NCBI GenBank assembly: GCA_041650355.1
Contig: JBAZLI010000019.1
Span: 1 to 13,579, forward strand
Source: Candidatus Micrarchaeia archaeon
Lineage (GTDB): Archaea > Micrarchaeota > Micrarchaeia > Anstonellales > Bilamarchaeaceae
Length of the DNA: 13,579 bases
Direction of reading: 5' to 3'
The stretch's first letter is position 1, and each line of letters starts with the position of its first letter. Below the pieces are notes generated by a model. It searched no databases. It saw nothing but the letters and a program-made list of their open reading frames with translations, and was not told where the DNA came from. A program made the translations under genes and the position numbers. Positions 1 to 6,996 of the stretch are shown here, piece by piece.

Positions 1-1
1 T

Positions 2-580
2 GCAGGAGAACCAGGCAGCCGGCTCCTTGGATATGCTGAAACCGCGCCGTATGTGAGGGAAGCACGATCAGCCGGCATATCGTCCATATGCTTGGAGCTT
101 TGCCCCCCTAAATCTGCTGAAGATACCCGAGAATTGATTGCACGAATGAAAGATGATGGCGCAACTGCCGCACAATTCAACATTGAGATGTACGACCAGG
201 AGGCAAGATTGAAGTATATGCCTTTCAAAGGCACGATTCCAGCAGAAAGTTATCTTATGGCAATAGAAGAAGGCGCCAAAACGTTCGGCCCCGGAAAAGT
301 GAGCAGCGTCCTCCTTCTGGGGTTTGAGGGGAAAGAGGATGTGGTGAGAGGCGCAAATGCAATCCTGGCTGTTGGTGGAATACCAAGCATCGAAAGCTTT
401 AGGATGGTTCCTGGCATTGAAATCACCCGAGCGCCGGTGGAATTTTCGGTCGAACAGGTTGTGGGGATTGTTTCCGAAGTTACTGAAATGATTGTCAGGA
501 AATTCGGAAGGGAGGTATCTGAGATTGCCGAGGGCTGCATGCGCTGTCGAGGCTGTCCTTTGGTGTTCGATATGATATAA
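2..580 (+). CDS. Radical SAM protein, biotin synthase-related (C-terminal part, 5' end outside window)
   Basis: The frame is open from the left edge of the window, so this is the last 192 residues of a longer gene. The visible part looks like the second half of a radical SAM TIM barrel. Alternating hydrophobic strands end in ISSICLEL, AAQFNIEMYD, VSSVLLLGFEG and a Gly-Gly-Ile-Pro turn, the arrangement seen in archaeal biotin synthase-related radical SAM proteins (COG2516-like, from memory). The N-terminal CX3CX2C motif that would hold the 4Fe-4S cluster and SAM should lie upstream of the window and cannot be checked. A CMRCRGC cluster near the C-terminus could bind an auxiliary Fe-S cluster; that is inference. 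Substrate is unknown. The gene is visibly lower in G+C (near 47% in the stretches I counted) and uses CGA for arginine often, unlike the downstream genes. Its TAA stop overlaps the putative TATA box of hisS. Confidence 0.75.
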   Translation, partial: AGEPGSRLLGYAETAPYVREARSAGISSICLELCPPKSAEDTRELIARMKDDGATAAQFNIEMYDQEARLKYMPFKGTIPAESYLMAIEEGAKTFGPGKVSSVLLLGFEGKEDVVRGANAILAVGGIPSIESFRMVPGIEITRAPVEFSVEQVVGIVSEVTEMIVRKFGREVSEIAEGCMRCRGCPLVFDMI

Positions 581-583
581 AAA
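575..583 (+). promoter_or_regulatory. Putative TATA box of hisS, overlapping the upstream stop codon
   Basis: ATATAAAAA is centred 27 bases before the hisS ATG at 606, the usual archaeal TATA-to-start-site distance. The bases just before the ATG show no GGTG motif, so a leaderless mRNA beginning at or very near the ATG fits. The TAA stop (578-580) of the radical SAM gene lies inside the element. Transcription start is inferred, not observed. Confidence 0.5.
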
Positions 584-605
584 TACTGCTGCGGGAATTG
601 GAATT

Positions 606-1844
606 ATGTCAGAAAAGCTTACGCTCAAGGGGATGCGGGATTACCTGCCCGAGGAGATGATGCTCAGGGAAATGGTAGTGGACACTATAACCAAAGTGTT
701 CAGGCTCTACGGGTACAGGCCGCTCGAAACCCCTGCGATAGAGTACATGAGCACGCTAAAGGCGAAGAGCGGGGACGAGATTGCAGGGCAGATATTCAAG
801 CTCGAGGGCGAGGAGGCCGGGTTGCGGTTCGATTTGACAGTTCCGCTAGCGCGCGTGGCTGCGAACAATGCTCTCCCCAAGCCTTTCAAGAGGTATTGCA
901 TCTCCAAAGTGTGGAGGAAGGAGGAGCCGCAGAAGGGAAGGATGCGCGAGTTCTGGCAGGCGGATGTTGACGTAGTCGGGTCGAAAAGCATGCGCTCGGA
1001 AGCCGAATTGATAAAAGTGGCGAACGACGCGCTCATGGCGCTGGGATTCAAGAAGCCGCTTTTTCTGCTGAACAACAGGAAGATACTGGACGCGCTGGCC
1101 GCCAAGCTGGGTTTTGCAGACGAGAAGGAAACCGTGTTCAGGCTCCTGGACAAGATGGACAAGATTGGGATTGAGAGGGTGAGGGCGGATTTGGGCGGGA
1201 TTCTTGGGAAAAAGAATTGCGATGGGCTTTTCAGCGTGCTTGCAATTGAAGGGAGCAACGAGGAGAAGCTGGGGAAAGCAGGGGAAATAAGCCCGGAAGG
1301 GGCGAAGGAACTGCGCGAAATAGTTGAGAACTGTCCCGGGCTTGAAGTGAAAGTGGATTTCTTCCTTGTGCGCGGGCTCGGATATTACACCGGCCCGGTA
1401 TTCGAGGTAAAATTAAGCGACGACATAGGGAGCGTCGGGGGGGGCGGAAGATACGACAACCTGCTGGGATTGTACGGGCAAGGGGATTGCGCCACAGGGA
1501 TAAGCCTGGGGATAGAGAGGTTGCTCTACTTGTTGAAGGACAAGGCCGGGGAAAAGAATGGGAAAACGTACACCAGGATTTTTGTCGCTTCCGTGAAGGG
1601 CTGCTGCGGGTACGCGGAAGAAGTGGCTCAAATGTTCAGGAAAGCTGGTGTGGAGACGGAAACGGATTTGAACGAGCGCGCGCTTGGAAAGCAGTTTGAC
1701 TATGCGAATTCGCTCGGGATAAAATACGTTGCGGTCGTTGGCGAGAAGGAGAAGCAGGCGAAAAAAATAACCTTGAGGGACATGGAAAGCGGCGCTGAGG
1801 AAATGATGGATGTTGGGAAAGCCATGGAGAAGGTGCTGGATTGA
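606..1844 (+). CDS. hisS: Histidyl-tRNA synthetase
   Basis: This class II aminoacyl-tRNA synthetase charges tRNA-His with histidine using ATP, in the cytoplasm. The 412 residues match the usual family length. Motif 2 runs about 94-125 (FKRY...VWRKEEPQKGR...FWQADVDVVG). The histidine-binding stretch LVRGLGYYTGPVFEV lies at 254-268, the glycine-rich SVGGGGRYDNLL at 276-287 and motif 3 TGISLGIERL at 297-306. The anticodon-binding domain fills about 323-412. The histidine-loop reads RGLGYY where the common form is RGLDYY. The ATG at 606 gives the expected N-terminus (LKGMRDYLPEE) and sits 27 bases after a TATA-like box. The stop overlaps the TTG start of the antiporter (TTGA), so the first three genes of this block are probably co-transcribed and translationally coupled. 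Identification is firm. Confidence 0.98.
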   Translation: MSEKLTLKGMRDYLPEEMMLREMVVDTITKVFRLYGYRPLETPAIEYMSTLKAKSGDEIAGQIFKLEGEEAGLRFDLTVPLARVAANNALPKPFKRYCISKVWRKEEPQKGRMREFWQADVDVVGSKSMRSEAELIKVANDALMALGFKKPLFLLNNRKILDALAAKLGFADEKETVFRLLDKMDKIGIERVRADLGGILGKKNCDGLFSVLAIEGSNEEKLGKAGEISPEGAKELREIVENCPGLEVKVDFFLVRGLGYYTGPVFEVKLSDDIGSVGGGGRYDNLLGLYGQGDCATGISLGIERLLYLLKDKAGEKNGKTYTRIFVASVKGCCGYAEEVAQMFRKAGVETETDLNERALGKQFDYANSLGIKYVAVVGEKEKQAKKITLRDMESGAEEMMDVGKAMEKVLD

Positions 1845-3199
1845 GCGAATACAGGGCTCCGGACAGCATCCTGGTTGCAGGAGCCGAACATGCCGGGAAG
1901 ATAGGGAAGCGCATTTATCCGATAGTGCCCATAGCGATAACCGTGCTGTTCGCGCTGCTGTTCGTATCCGTCATGCGCTCCAGCATTTTCGGCCAGGTCG
2001 ATGAAGAGAAGCACCTCTTTTTCGAGATAAGCTTTCTGCTCCTGCTCGCGATGATGGCCGAGGTCGCTGTTGTGTATCTCAAGCAGCCCTCGGTGGTCCT
2101 TCTGCTGATCATAGGGGTGCTGATAAGCCCGAGCTTCCTGGGGGTGCTCTGGCCCGCGCTCTCCGGAGCCGTTCCTGTCCTTCCCCAGGAAGCGCCGAAC
2201 TTCATAAGTGATGAGAAACTAATACAGATTTTCGGCCAGCTCGGGGCGATATTCATACTTTTGAGGGTCGGGCTCCACGTGAAGTTCGGCAGGATATTCA
2301 ATCTTGAGAACGCGCTTGTCGCCCTCCTGGGAGTCGTGGTTCCGTTCATTGCAGGATACGGGTACGCGGTCTTTTTCGGGGGCGGGACTGTTTACGCGCT
2401 CTTCCTGGGCGCGGCATTCACTGCCACAAGCGTGGGCATCACTGTGGCGCTGCTCAGGGACTTCGGGCTGATAAAAACCCGCTTCGCAGAGGTCATCCTG
2501 GGAGCCGCGATAATAGACGATATTTTGGGATTGCTCGTGCTTTCATTTGTTTCAGTGCTCTCGTCCGGAAGCACGGAGTTCGGGGCGATGGTCCCGATAT
2601 TGATGAACACTGCGGTCTTTCTCGTAGGGGGCGTGCTGGCAGGAGCGTATTTCGTAAGGGAGTTCATAGACAGAAACGAGATGGACTACAAAGGCCTGCT
2701 CGTGGTGCTCTCGTTCGCTTTCGTATACTCTTATCTGGCCGAATATATCGGGCTTTCGAGCATAGTGGGCGCTTTCCTCGCGGGCATACTGCTCAACGGC
2801 AGCAGGCACCTTGCCCGGATAGAGGAAAAAACAGAAGTGCTGGAACTGGTGTTTGCCCCCATATTCTTCATCTCGCTCGGAATGCTCGTGGATGTGCAGG
2901 CGATATGGAATTTCCTGGTCCCGATATTGATTATTACCGCGCTTGCGATAATCAGCAAGGTGGCCGGATGCGGCTTGGGCTCGCTGCTGATTAAGCTCGG
3001 GCCCAGGGAAAGCGCAGTAGTGGGCATAGGGATGGCCCCGCGGGGCGAAGTTGCGCTCATAGTCGGGCTGATAGGGCTCACCAAAGGGGTTCTGGACGCA
3101 GAGCAGTACACCATAATCGCTTCCATGGCCTTCCTGACCGCGTTCCTCATGCCCTTCCTGATGCAGCCGGTCCTTTCGTCCCTGAAGGTGAAAGAATGA
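1841..3199 (+). CDS. NapA/Kef-type monovalent cation:proton antiporter (CPA2 family)
   Basis: This integral membrane protein of 452 residues has about 13 hydrophobic segments and probably exchanges Na+ (or K+) for H+ across the cell membrane. Family signatures are visible. TATSVGIT (194-201) matches the unwound helix at the ion site. A double aspartate, IIDDILGL with D226 and D227, is the pattern of electrogenic CPA2 antiporters such as NapA. K373 in ISKVAG fits the lysine that pairs with the first aspartate, and GMAPRGEVALIV (397-408) matches the conserved Arg/Glu helix. An extra hydrophobic segment (about 27-47) precedes the core domain. No C-terminal TrkA-N/RCK domain is present, so it is shorter than full Kef channels. 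The TTG start is chosen because GGTG (1832-1835) lies 5 bases before it and it overlaps the hisS stop. The stop overlaps the next ATG (ATGA). Ion specificity is inferred. Confidence 0.93.
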   Translation: MSEYRAPDSILVAGAEHAGKIGKRIYPIVPIAITVLFALLFVSVMRSSIFGQVDEEKHLFFEISFLLLLAMMAEVAVVYLKQPSVVLLLIIGVLISPSFLGVLWPALSGAVPVLPQEAPNFISDEKLIQIFGQLGAIFILLRVGLHVKFGRIFNLENALVALLGVVVPFIAGYGYAVFFGGGTVYALFLGAAFTATSVGITVALLRDFGLIKTRFAEVILGAAIIDDILGLLVLSFVSVLSSGSTEFGAMVPILMNTAVFLVGGVLAGAYFVREFIDRNEMDYKGLLVVLSFAFVYSYLAEYIGLSSIVGAFLAGILLNGSRHLARIEEKTEVLELVFAPIFFISLGMLVDVQAIWNFLVPILIITALAIISKVAGCGLGSLLIKLGPRESAVVGIGMAPRGEVALIVGLIGLTKGVLDAEQYTIIASMAFLTAFLMPFLMQPVLSSLKVKE

Positions 3200-3717
3200 T
3201 AGCTGGAATAAGGCTCATAATAAGGGACAAGACCGCTTTCTCCGAGGAAGAGGGGGTGAGGAGGCGGCTCGGAAGGCCGATGGACCTGCTCGGAAGCATT
3301 CCCAAGAGCGTAAAACTCATCCATGTGCTGGACTTGAACGCGAAAAACGGGAACATGACCAATTTCGATTTGTACGACCATATGATGTACAAGTTCAATG
3401 TGGAGATTGAAAGCGCTCCTGAGCCTGCATTGCTCAGAAAGCTTTTCGCATTCGGCGCGAGGGCCGTAGTGGAGCTGCCGTTCGGAAAGAGGCTGGAGGA
3501 ATTCGAGGGAAGCAGGCTGCTGGCCGGAAAAACAGACGGAAAGGAAACTGATGAATTCGTGCAGGACTATTACGTGGAAACAGAGAATTTGGAGATGGTT
3601 GCAAGATTGGCCAGGAGCAGGAAGAGGATTTTCGTGCATTCCGAAAAGCTGGAGGATTCGGAGCTTGAGAAAGCCGGCGCTTTTGCAGCAATAAGGAATT
3701 TTCGCATTAGGGTGTGA
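3196..3717 (+). CDS. Uncharacterised small protein, possibly TIM-barrel (HisA-like) related
   Basis: I do not recognise this 173-residue protein with confidence. It is soluble, with no signal peptide or membrane segment. The stretch KLIHVLDLNAKNGNMTNFDL (about residues 40-59) resembles the HisA/TrpC-type barrel pattern in which a strand ends in VxDLxxxxG, and the next strand (NVEIESAP) is followed by a helix and another strand (ARAVVELPF). The protein is much shorter than HisA (about 240 residues), so it would be a partial or diverged barrel; this is weak inference. The start is well supported: ATG overlaps the antiporter stop (ATGA) and GGTG (3187-3190) stands 5 bases upstream. As the last gene of the hisS block it is translationally coupled. 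It ends 26 bases from the converging ankyrin gene, with no evident terminator between. Confidence 0.75.
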   Translation: MIAGIRLIIRDKTAFSEEEGVRRRLGRPMDLLGSIPKSVKLIHVLDLNAKNGNMTNFDLYDHMMYKFNVEIESAPEPALLRKLFAFGARAVVELPFGKRLEEFEGSRLLAGKTDGKETDEFVQDYYVETENLEMVARLARSRKRIFVHSEKLEDSELEKAGAFAAIRNFRIRV

Positions 3718-3743
3718 GCGGAATTTCCGTCCAGAATCCATGT

Positions 3744-4616
3744 TCAGGCAGCGCGCACTGGGGGGATTTTACTGTTTTCTTCGAGCAGGCGGATTATTTC
3801 TTCGTTCGGCTCTGATTTGGATTTAGCGATGTCCAGCGCGGTGCGGCGTTTCTTGTCTTTCAGTCGCGGATTCGCACGGTGCCCGAGAAGCAGTTTCACG
3901 ATTCCCGGATTTTCTGATTCCACTGCCCAAAAAAGCGCGGTCTGGCCTTCCGAATCCCGAATGTCCAGGTCGGTTTTCCATTTCTTTTCCAGAAGTGCTT
4001 TCACGGTTTCCTCGCACCCGAAGAAGGAGGCCCACATGAGCGCGGTCTGCCTGGATTTGTTCCTTGCATTAGGCTTCGCACCGGCTTCGAGAAGGGTTTT
4101 TACCACCCGGGCGTCTGCATCCTGGGCTGCATGCACGAGCGGAGTATCGCGGTTTTTGTCGCGCGCGTTCACGTTCGCATCCAGTTTTATCATGGCCTGG
4201 ACCAACTGGTCTTTTCCCTCTCCGAGCACCAGCATGAGCGGAGTCCTGCCTTTCTTGTCTTTTGAGTTCACGTCCGCGCCCTGCCCAAGCAGGACTTCAA
4301 TCGCTTCGCTGCAATCGTGCCTGGAAGCGCAGGCGCGCATGAGCGGGGTCTGTTTCCATTTGTCGCGCGCCTCCATGTATGCCGGCTTGGCGAAGGAGCG
4401 CCCGATGCCGAGAAGGGAACGCACCATGCCGGCATTTCCCTGGCCGGCGTAGTACAGAAGCTGGCGCCCGGCTATGTGGGATTGTCTGGAGCTGAAAAGA
4501 GCATGGGTTATGCGCTCCACGAGCAGGCCGAAGCGGGAACGCTGTATGCGTGGAGGGGGATTATTCTGGATATGGCTGGTGGAATGCACTCTTACCGTGG
4601 TGGTATTGCCGTTCAT
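3744..4616 (-). CDS. Ankyrin-repeat protein
   Basis: This 290-residue protein is made mostly of about six or seven ankyrin repeats (roughly residues 50-285), recognisable by TPLMRAC, TPLMLVL, TPLVHAA, TALMWAS, TALFWAV and TALDIA at the start of each unit and LL..GA.xN at the end. Such repeats form protein-binding scaffolds; no catalytic domain, signal peptide or membrane anchor is visible, so a cytoplasmic binding role is inferred and the partner is unknown. The first 50 residues are polar, without recognisable fold. I chose the ATG at 4616; an in-frame GTG at 4634 would add six residues, but it lies inside a TTGATTTTAGGTG element that could serve as a TATA box about 24 bases before the ATG. 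The gene follows the class III signal peptide gene on the same strand with a 36-base gap, so co-transcription is also possible. Confidence 0.88.
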   Translation of the reverse strand: MNGNTTTVRVHSTSHIQNNPPPRIQRSRFGLLVERITHALFSSRQSHIAGRQLLYYAGQGNAGMVRSLLGIGRSFAKPAYMEARDKWKQTPLMRACASRHDCSEAIEVLLGQGADVNSKDKKGRTPLMLVLGEGKDQLVQAMIKLDANVNARDKNRDTPLVHAAQDADARVVKTLLEAGAKPNARNKSRQTALMWASFFGCEETVKALLEKKWKTDLDIRDSEGQTALFWAVESENPGIVKLLLGHRANPRLKDKKRRTALDIAKSKSEPNEEIIRLLEENSKIPPVRAA

Positions 4617-4652
4617 CTGAAGACCGTCAAACACCTAAAATCAAGCGCGAAC

Positions 4653-5156
4653 TCAGCTGGGCTGGGCCACTATTCTTCCGCTCACCGTCCTGAGGAACGC
4701 GGTCTGCGCGTCGCAGGCCGGATTCACTTCCTCTGCGCAGATGTAATAGCTCACCTGCACGACCATCTTCTTGGAGTTCCCTTTAGGGAAAGCGCCCTGG
4801 AGCTGGATGTCCAGGTTCACGAGCGAATCGCTGCTGTTGAGGAGCGCGTTCGGCTCCCATGTAGTTGGGGTGCCTGCAGCTCCTGCCTCGGAAGGCGTGA
4901 ATGTGACGTTCTTTATCCTAACCGGGTAGCTCATGGTGTTGGTGATGTTCAACGCGAGCCTTGCGCCGCTGGTCTGGGCCTGCATCTGGGAGAAGCACCT
5001 GAAAGAAGTTCCGAGATAGCACTCCTCGTTGATGAAATAGGTCGGGTTTAAGGCGCCGGTGAACATTATGGCCGCGATGACTATGGCGAGCACGAGTATG
5101 GCCCACCCATAATTCATCAGATATTCTATCGCAACCTGGCCTTTCCCGTAATGCAT
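4653..5156 (-). CDS. Class III signal peptide (pilin/archaellin-like) secreted protein
   Basis: This 167-residue protein carries a textbook archaeal class III signal peptide. A short charged leader MHYGKG is followed by Q7, E11 and a hydrophobic helix (about 12-34, LMNYGWAILVLAIVIAAIMF). Prepilin/prearchaellin peptidase (PibD/FlaK/EppA type) would cut between G6 and Q7, and the helix would pack into a pilus-like filament or anchor the protein in the membrane. The exposed part has four cysteines (C46, C54, C140, C148) that could form two disulfides, and three N-glycosylation sequons (NIT, NVT, NSS). No pilus ATPase or membrane platform gene is in the window. The ATG at 5156 lies 26 bases from a TATA-like TTTAAATAA shared with the divergent AAA gene. 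Single genes of this kind are common in DPANN genomes; the filament's role is unknown. Confidence 0.9.
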   Translation of the reverse strand: MHYGKGQVAIEYLMNYGWAILVLAIVIAAIMFTGALNPTYFINEECYLGTSFRCFSQMQAQTSGARLALNITNTMSYPVRIKNVTFTPSEAGAAGTPTTWEPNALLNSSDSLVNLDIQLQGAFPKGNSKKMVVQVSYYICAEEVNPACDAQTAFLRTVSGRIVAQPS

Positions 5157-5210
5157 GCTTAGGAATGGCGTGGGACATTATTTAAATTTAACTTTTTAAT
5201 CTATAAGTTT
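5157..5210. promoter_or_regulatory. Compact divergent promoter between the pilin-like gene and the TPR-AAA gene
   Basis: The only 54 bases between two divergent starts contain a single A+T-rich, near-palindromic core at 5178-5191. Read rightward, TTTAAATTTAA is centred about 25 bases before the ATG at 5211. Read leftward, TTTAAATAA is centred about 26 bases before the ATG at 5156. Neither gene has a GGTG motif, so both are probably leaderless and share overlapping TATA elements. Confidence 0.6.
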
Positions 5211-6920
5211 ATGATGGACGCCAGGAAACCCAACCCAGTTGACGCCAGGATGTACTACCAGCTGGGCAACGATTACTACGAAAGGGGGGATTACGAAAAG
5301 GCGATAGAGAACTACAACACGTCCATTTTGCTCAACCCGATATTTTCCGAGGCTTATTTCAACAGGGCGCTCAGCTACTACCAGCTCAAGAACTACGACC
5401 GCTCGGTTTCAGACTACACGAAGAGCGCAGAACTGGACCCGAACAACCCTATCATATACAATAATCGGGGCGACGCGTACTATAAGAAGCAGGATTTCCA
5501 GAGCGCGATAAAGGATTACGACAAGGCGATAAGCCTGAACGCGAATTACCTCAAGGCATTCTACAACAGGGGGCTGTGCTACGCATCCCTCGAGGAGTAC
5601 GACAAGGCGGTCGCGGATTTCGGAAAAGTGATTGAGCTCAAGGCTGATTTCGCCGAGGCCTGGCACCTCAGGGGGCTCGCGTACGAGTACGGCGGGGACC
5701 TGGACAACTCCGTAAAGGATTACGAGAAGGCAATAGATTTGAACCCTGAGCTCAGCGAGGCGAAGGCGCATCTTGAGGCCGTGAAGGCGAAAAAACAGCA
5801 GGCAGGAGGGGAGTCCGGCGGAACCGCGGGCTCGGACATAAAGATGCTCCAGAAGCCGAAGATGAACTTCAACGACGTAGCAGGTATGCACAAGATGAAG
5901 GAGGAGATAAAGGAGGCCATTGTTTACCCGATGATTAATCCGGAACTTGCGAGGAAGTACGGAAAGCTCGCAGGAGGCGGGATAATGATGTACGGGCCCC
6001 CGGGATGCGGGAAAACGTACATAGTGAAGGCAGCCGCAGGGGAGTGCACCGCGAACTTCATAAACGCCAAGCTTTCCGACCTGCTGGACATGTACGTGGG
6101 CAACACTGAAAAGAACATCCATAAGGTTTTCGAGCTCGCGAGGAAAAATTCGCCGTGCGTGCTCTTCTTCGACGAAGTGGACGCGCTCGGGGGAAGGAGG
6201 GACCAGCAGGAAGGGACCCAGTATATGAAGATGGCCGTGAACCAGCTGCTTTACGAGATGGACGGAATAGAAGCGGCGAACCAGAACGTGCTGGTCATCG
6301 CGGCGACCAACGCGCCCTGGGACGTGGACCCTGCGCTCAGGAGGAGCGGGAGGTTCGGAAAGGCGATATACATACCAGAGCCGGACTTCACTTCGAGGAA
6401 GGCGATTGTGCAGATGCACGCGAAAAAGAGGCCGCTGGCGAGGTTCATACCGTACTACAGGATTGCGATTGCGACAATAGGGTATGCGTCTGCTGACTTG
6501 AAGGCGCTGGTGGAAGAAGCGGCTACCATACCCTGGAAGGAGGCTTTCCTCGCGATAGAGAAGAAGAAGCAAGCGTACATAGCCGCGGGCAAGACCCCGG
6601 AGGAGGCCCAGCAGACTGCGGAGAAGGAGGTCAAGCAGAGAGTGATAAATTCGTCGGATTTCATAAAGGCGCTCAGGAAGAAGCCGAGCTCGCTCCCGCC
6701 GTGGTTCGAGCAGGCCAAGAAGCAGATAGGCAAGCAGGAGGAGCTCACTGTGGTGGACGGAAAGGAGCACAAGAAGATTACGGACAGCAAGATGGGCCCG
6801 GGTGAGAAGGAGGCGTTCAAGGACCTGCTCAGCGTGATAAACACCAGGAACCAATGGTACAACAAGATAATGTACAGGACCATACGGGAAGTGGCGCTCA
6901 TCATCCCGTTTCCGTTCTAA
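5211..6920 (+). CDS. TPR-AAA+ ATPase (five TPR repeats fused to a single AAA domain)
   Basis: This 569-residue protein has five tandem 34-residue TPR units at about 13-182, each with the xxYNxGxxYxxxxxYxxAIxDYxKAIxLxP pattern. A short linker (about 190-212) leads to an AAA module at about 217-390. Walker A is GPPGCGKT (262-269), Walker B is VLFFDE (317-322), sensor 1 is N367, and the second region of homology RRSGRF supplies R378 and R381 as arginine-finger candidates. The C-terminal helical lid continues to about 490 and a 75-residue tail follows. The AAA sequence is of the classical CDC48/proteasome-ATPase/FtsH-like clade but lacks a second AAA ring and a protease domain. By family logic it should be a hexameric remodeller, with the TPRs recruiting a partner or substrate; the target is unknown. 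The start at 5211 is favoured by TATA spacing; ATG 5214 is an equal alternative. The divergent neighbour is the class III signal peptide gene. Confidence 0.93.
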   Translation: MMDARKPNPVDARMYYQLGNDYYERGDYEKAIENYNTSILLNPIFSEAYFNRALSYYQLKNYDRSVSDYTKSAELDPNNPIIYNNRGDAYYKKQDFQSAIKDYDKAISLNANYLKAFYNRGLCYASLEEYDKAVADFGKVIELKADFAEAWHLRGLAYEYGGDLDNSVKDYEKAIDLNPELSEAKAHLEAVKAKKQQAGGESGGTAGSDIKMLQKPKMNFNDVAGMHKMKEEIKEAIVYPMINPELARKYGKLAGGGIMMYGPPGCGKTYIVKAAAGECTANFINAKLSDLLDMYVGNTEKNIHKVFELARKNSPCVLFFDEVDALGGRRDQQEGTQYMKMAVNQLLYEMDGIEAANQNVLVIAATNAPWDVDPALRRSGRFGKAIYIPEPDFTSRKAIVQMHAKKRPLARFIPYYRIAIATIGYASADLKALVEEAATIPWKEAFLAIEKKKQAYIAAGKTPEEAQQTAEKEVKQRVINSSDFIKALRKKPSSLPPWFEQAKKQIGKQEELTVVDGKEHKKITDSKMGPGEKEAFKDLLSVINTRNQWYNKIMYRTIREVALIIPFPF

Positions 6921-6928
6921 TTAAATTC
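6919..6928 (+). promoter_or_regulatory. Putative TATA box for the downstream small gene
   Basis: AATTAAATT directly overlaps the TAA stop of the AAA gene (6918-6920). A start site 25-27 bases on, near 6949, would leave both GGTG motifs (6955 and 6988) in the mRNA. A second A+T-rich stretch, TTAAAAGA (6940-6947), would start transcripts too late to include the first GGTG. Weak evidence, based on spacing alone. Confidence 0.3.
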
Positions 6929-6965
6929 TTTTTCATCCATTAAAAGAAAAATCAGGTGAAATAAA

Positions 6966-6992
6966 TTGAGCGAATATCGGATAAAAAGGTGA
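6966..6992 (+). CDS. Possible 8-codon upstream ORF (leader peptide)
   Basis: TTG opens an 8-codon frame reading LSEYRIKR (first residue would be Met) and ends in a TGA at 6990-6992. GGTG at 6955-6958 is 7 bases before the TTG, the same style of ribosome binding site used by other genes here. Its stop codon overlaps the GGTG (6988-6991) that serves the following ATG at 6997. Ribosomes finishing this frame would stop on that binding site, so coupling or attenuation is possible. Short frames arise by chance, so this is a candidate only. Confidence 0.3.
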   Translation: MSEYRIKR

Positions 6993-6996
6993 AAAA

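Noticed and set aside
2731..3741. A 336-codon frame on the minus strand overlapping the antiporter and the 173-residue gene
   Set aside because: Antisense to two well-supported coupled genes, low-complexity Ser/Pro/Ile-rich translation, and no start signal.
4616..4634. GTG at 4634 as start of the ankyrin gene
   Set aside because: It is part of a TATA-like and GGTG-containing segment and has no ribosome binding site of its own; kept only as an alternative.
5409..6854. A 481-codon frame on the minus strand
   Set aside because: It is the antisense shadow of the TPR-AAA gene; the translation is dominated by Leu, Arg and Val with no domain, whereas the plus strand has intact Walker motifs.
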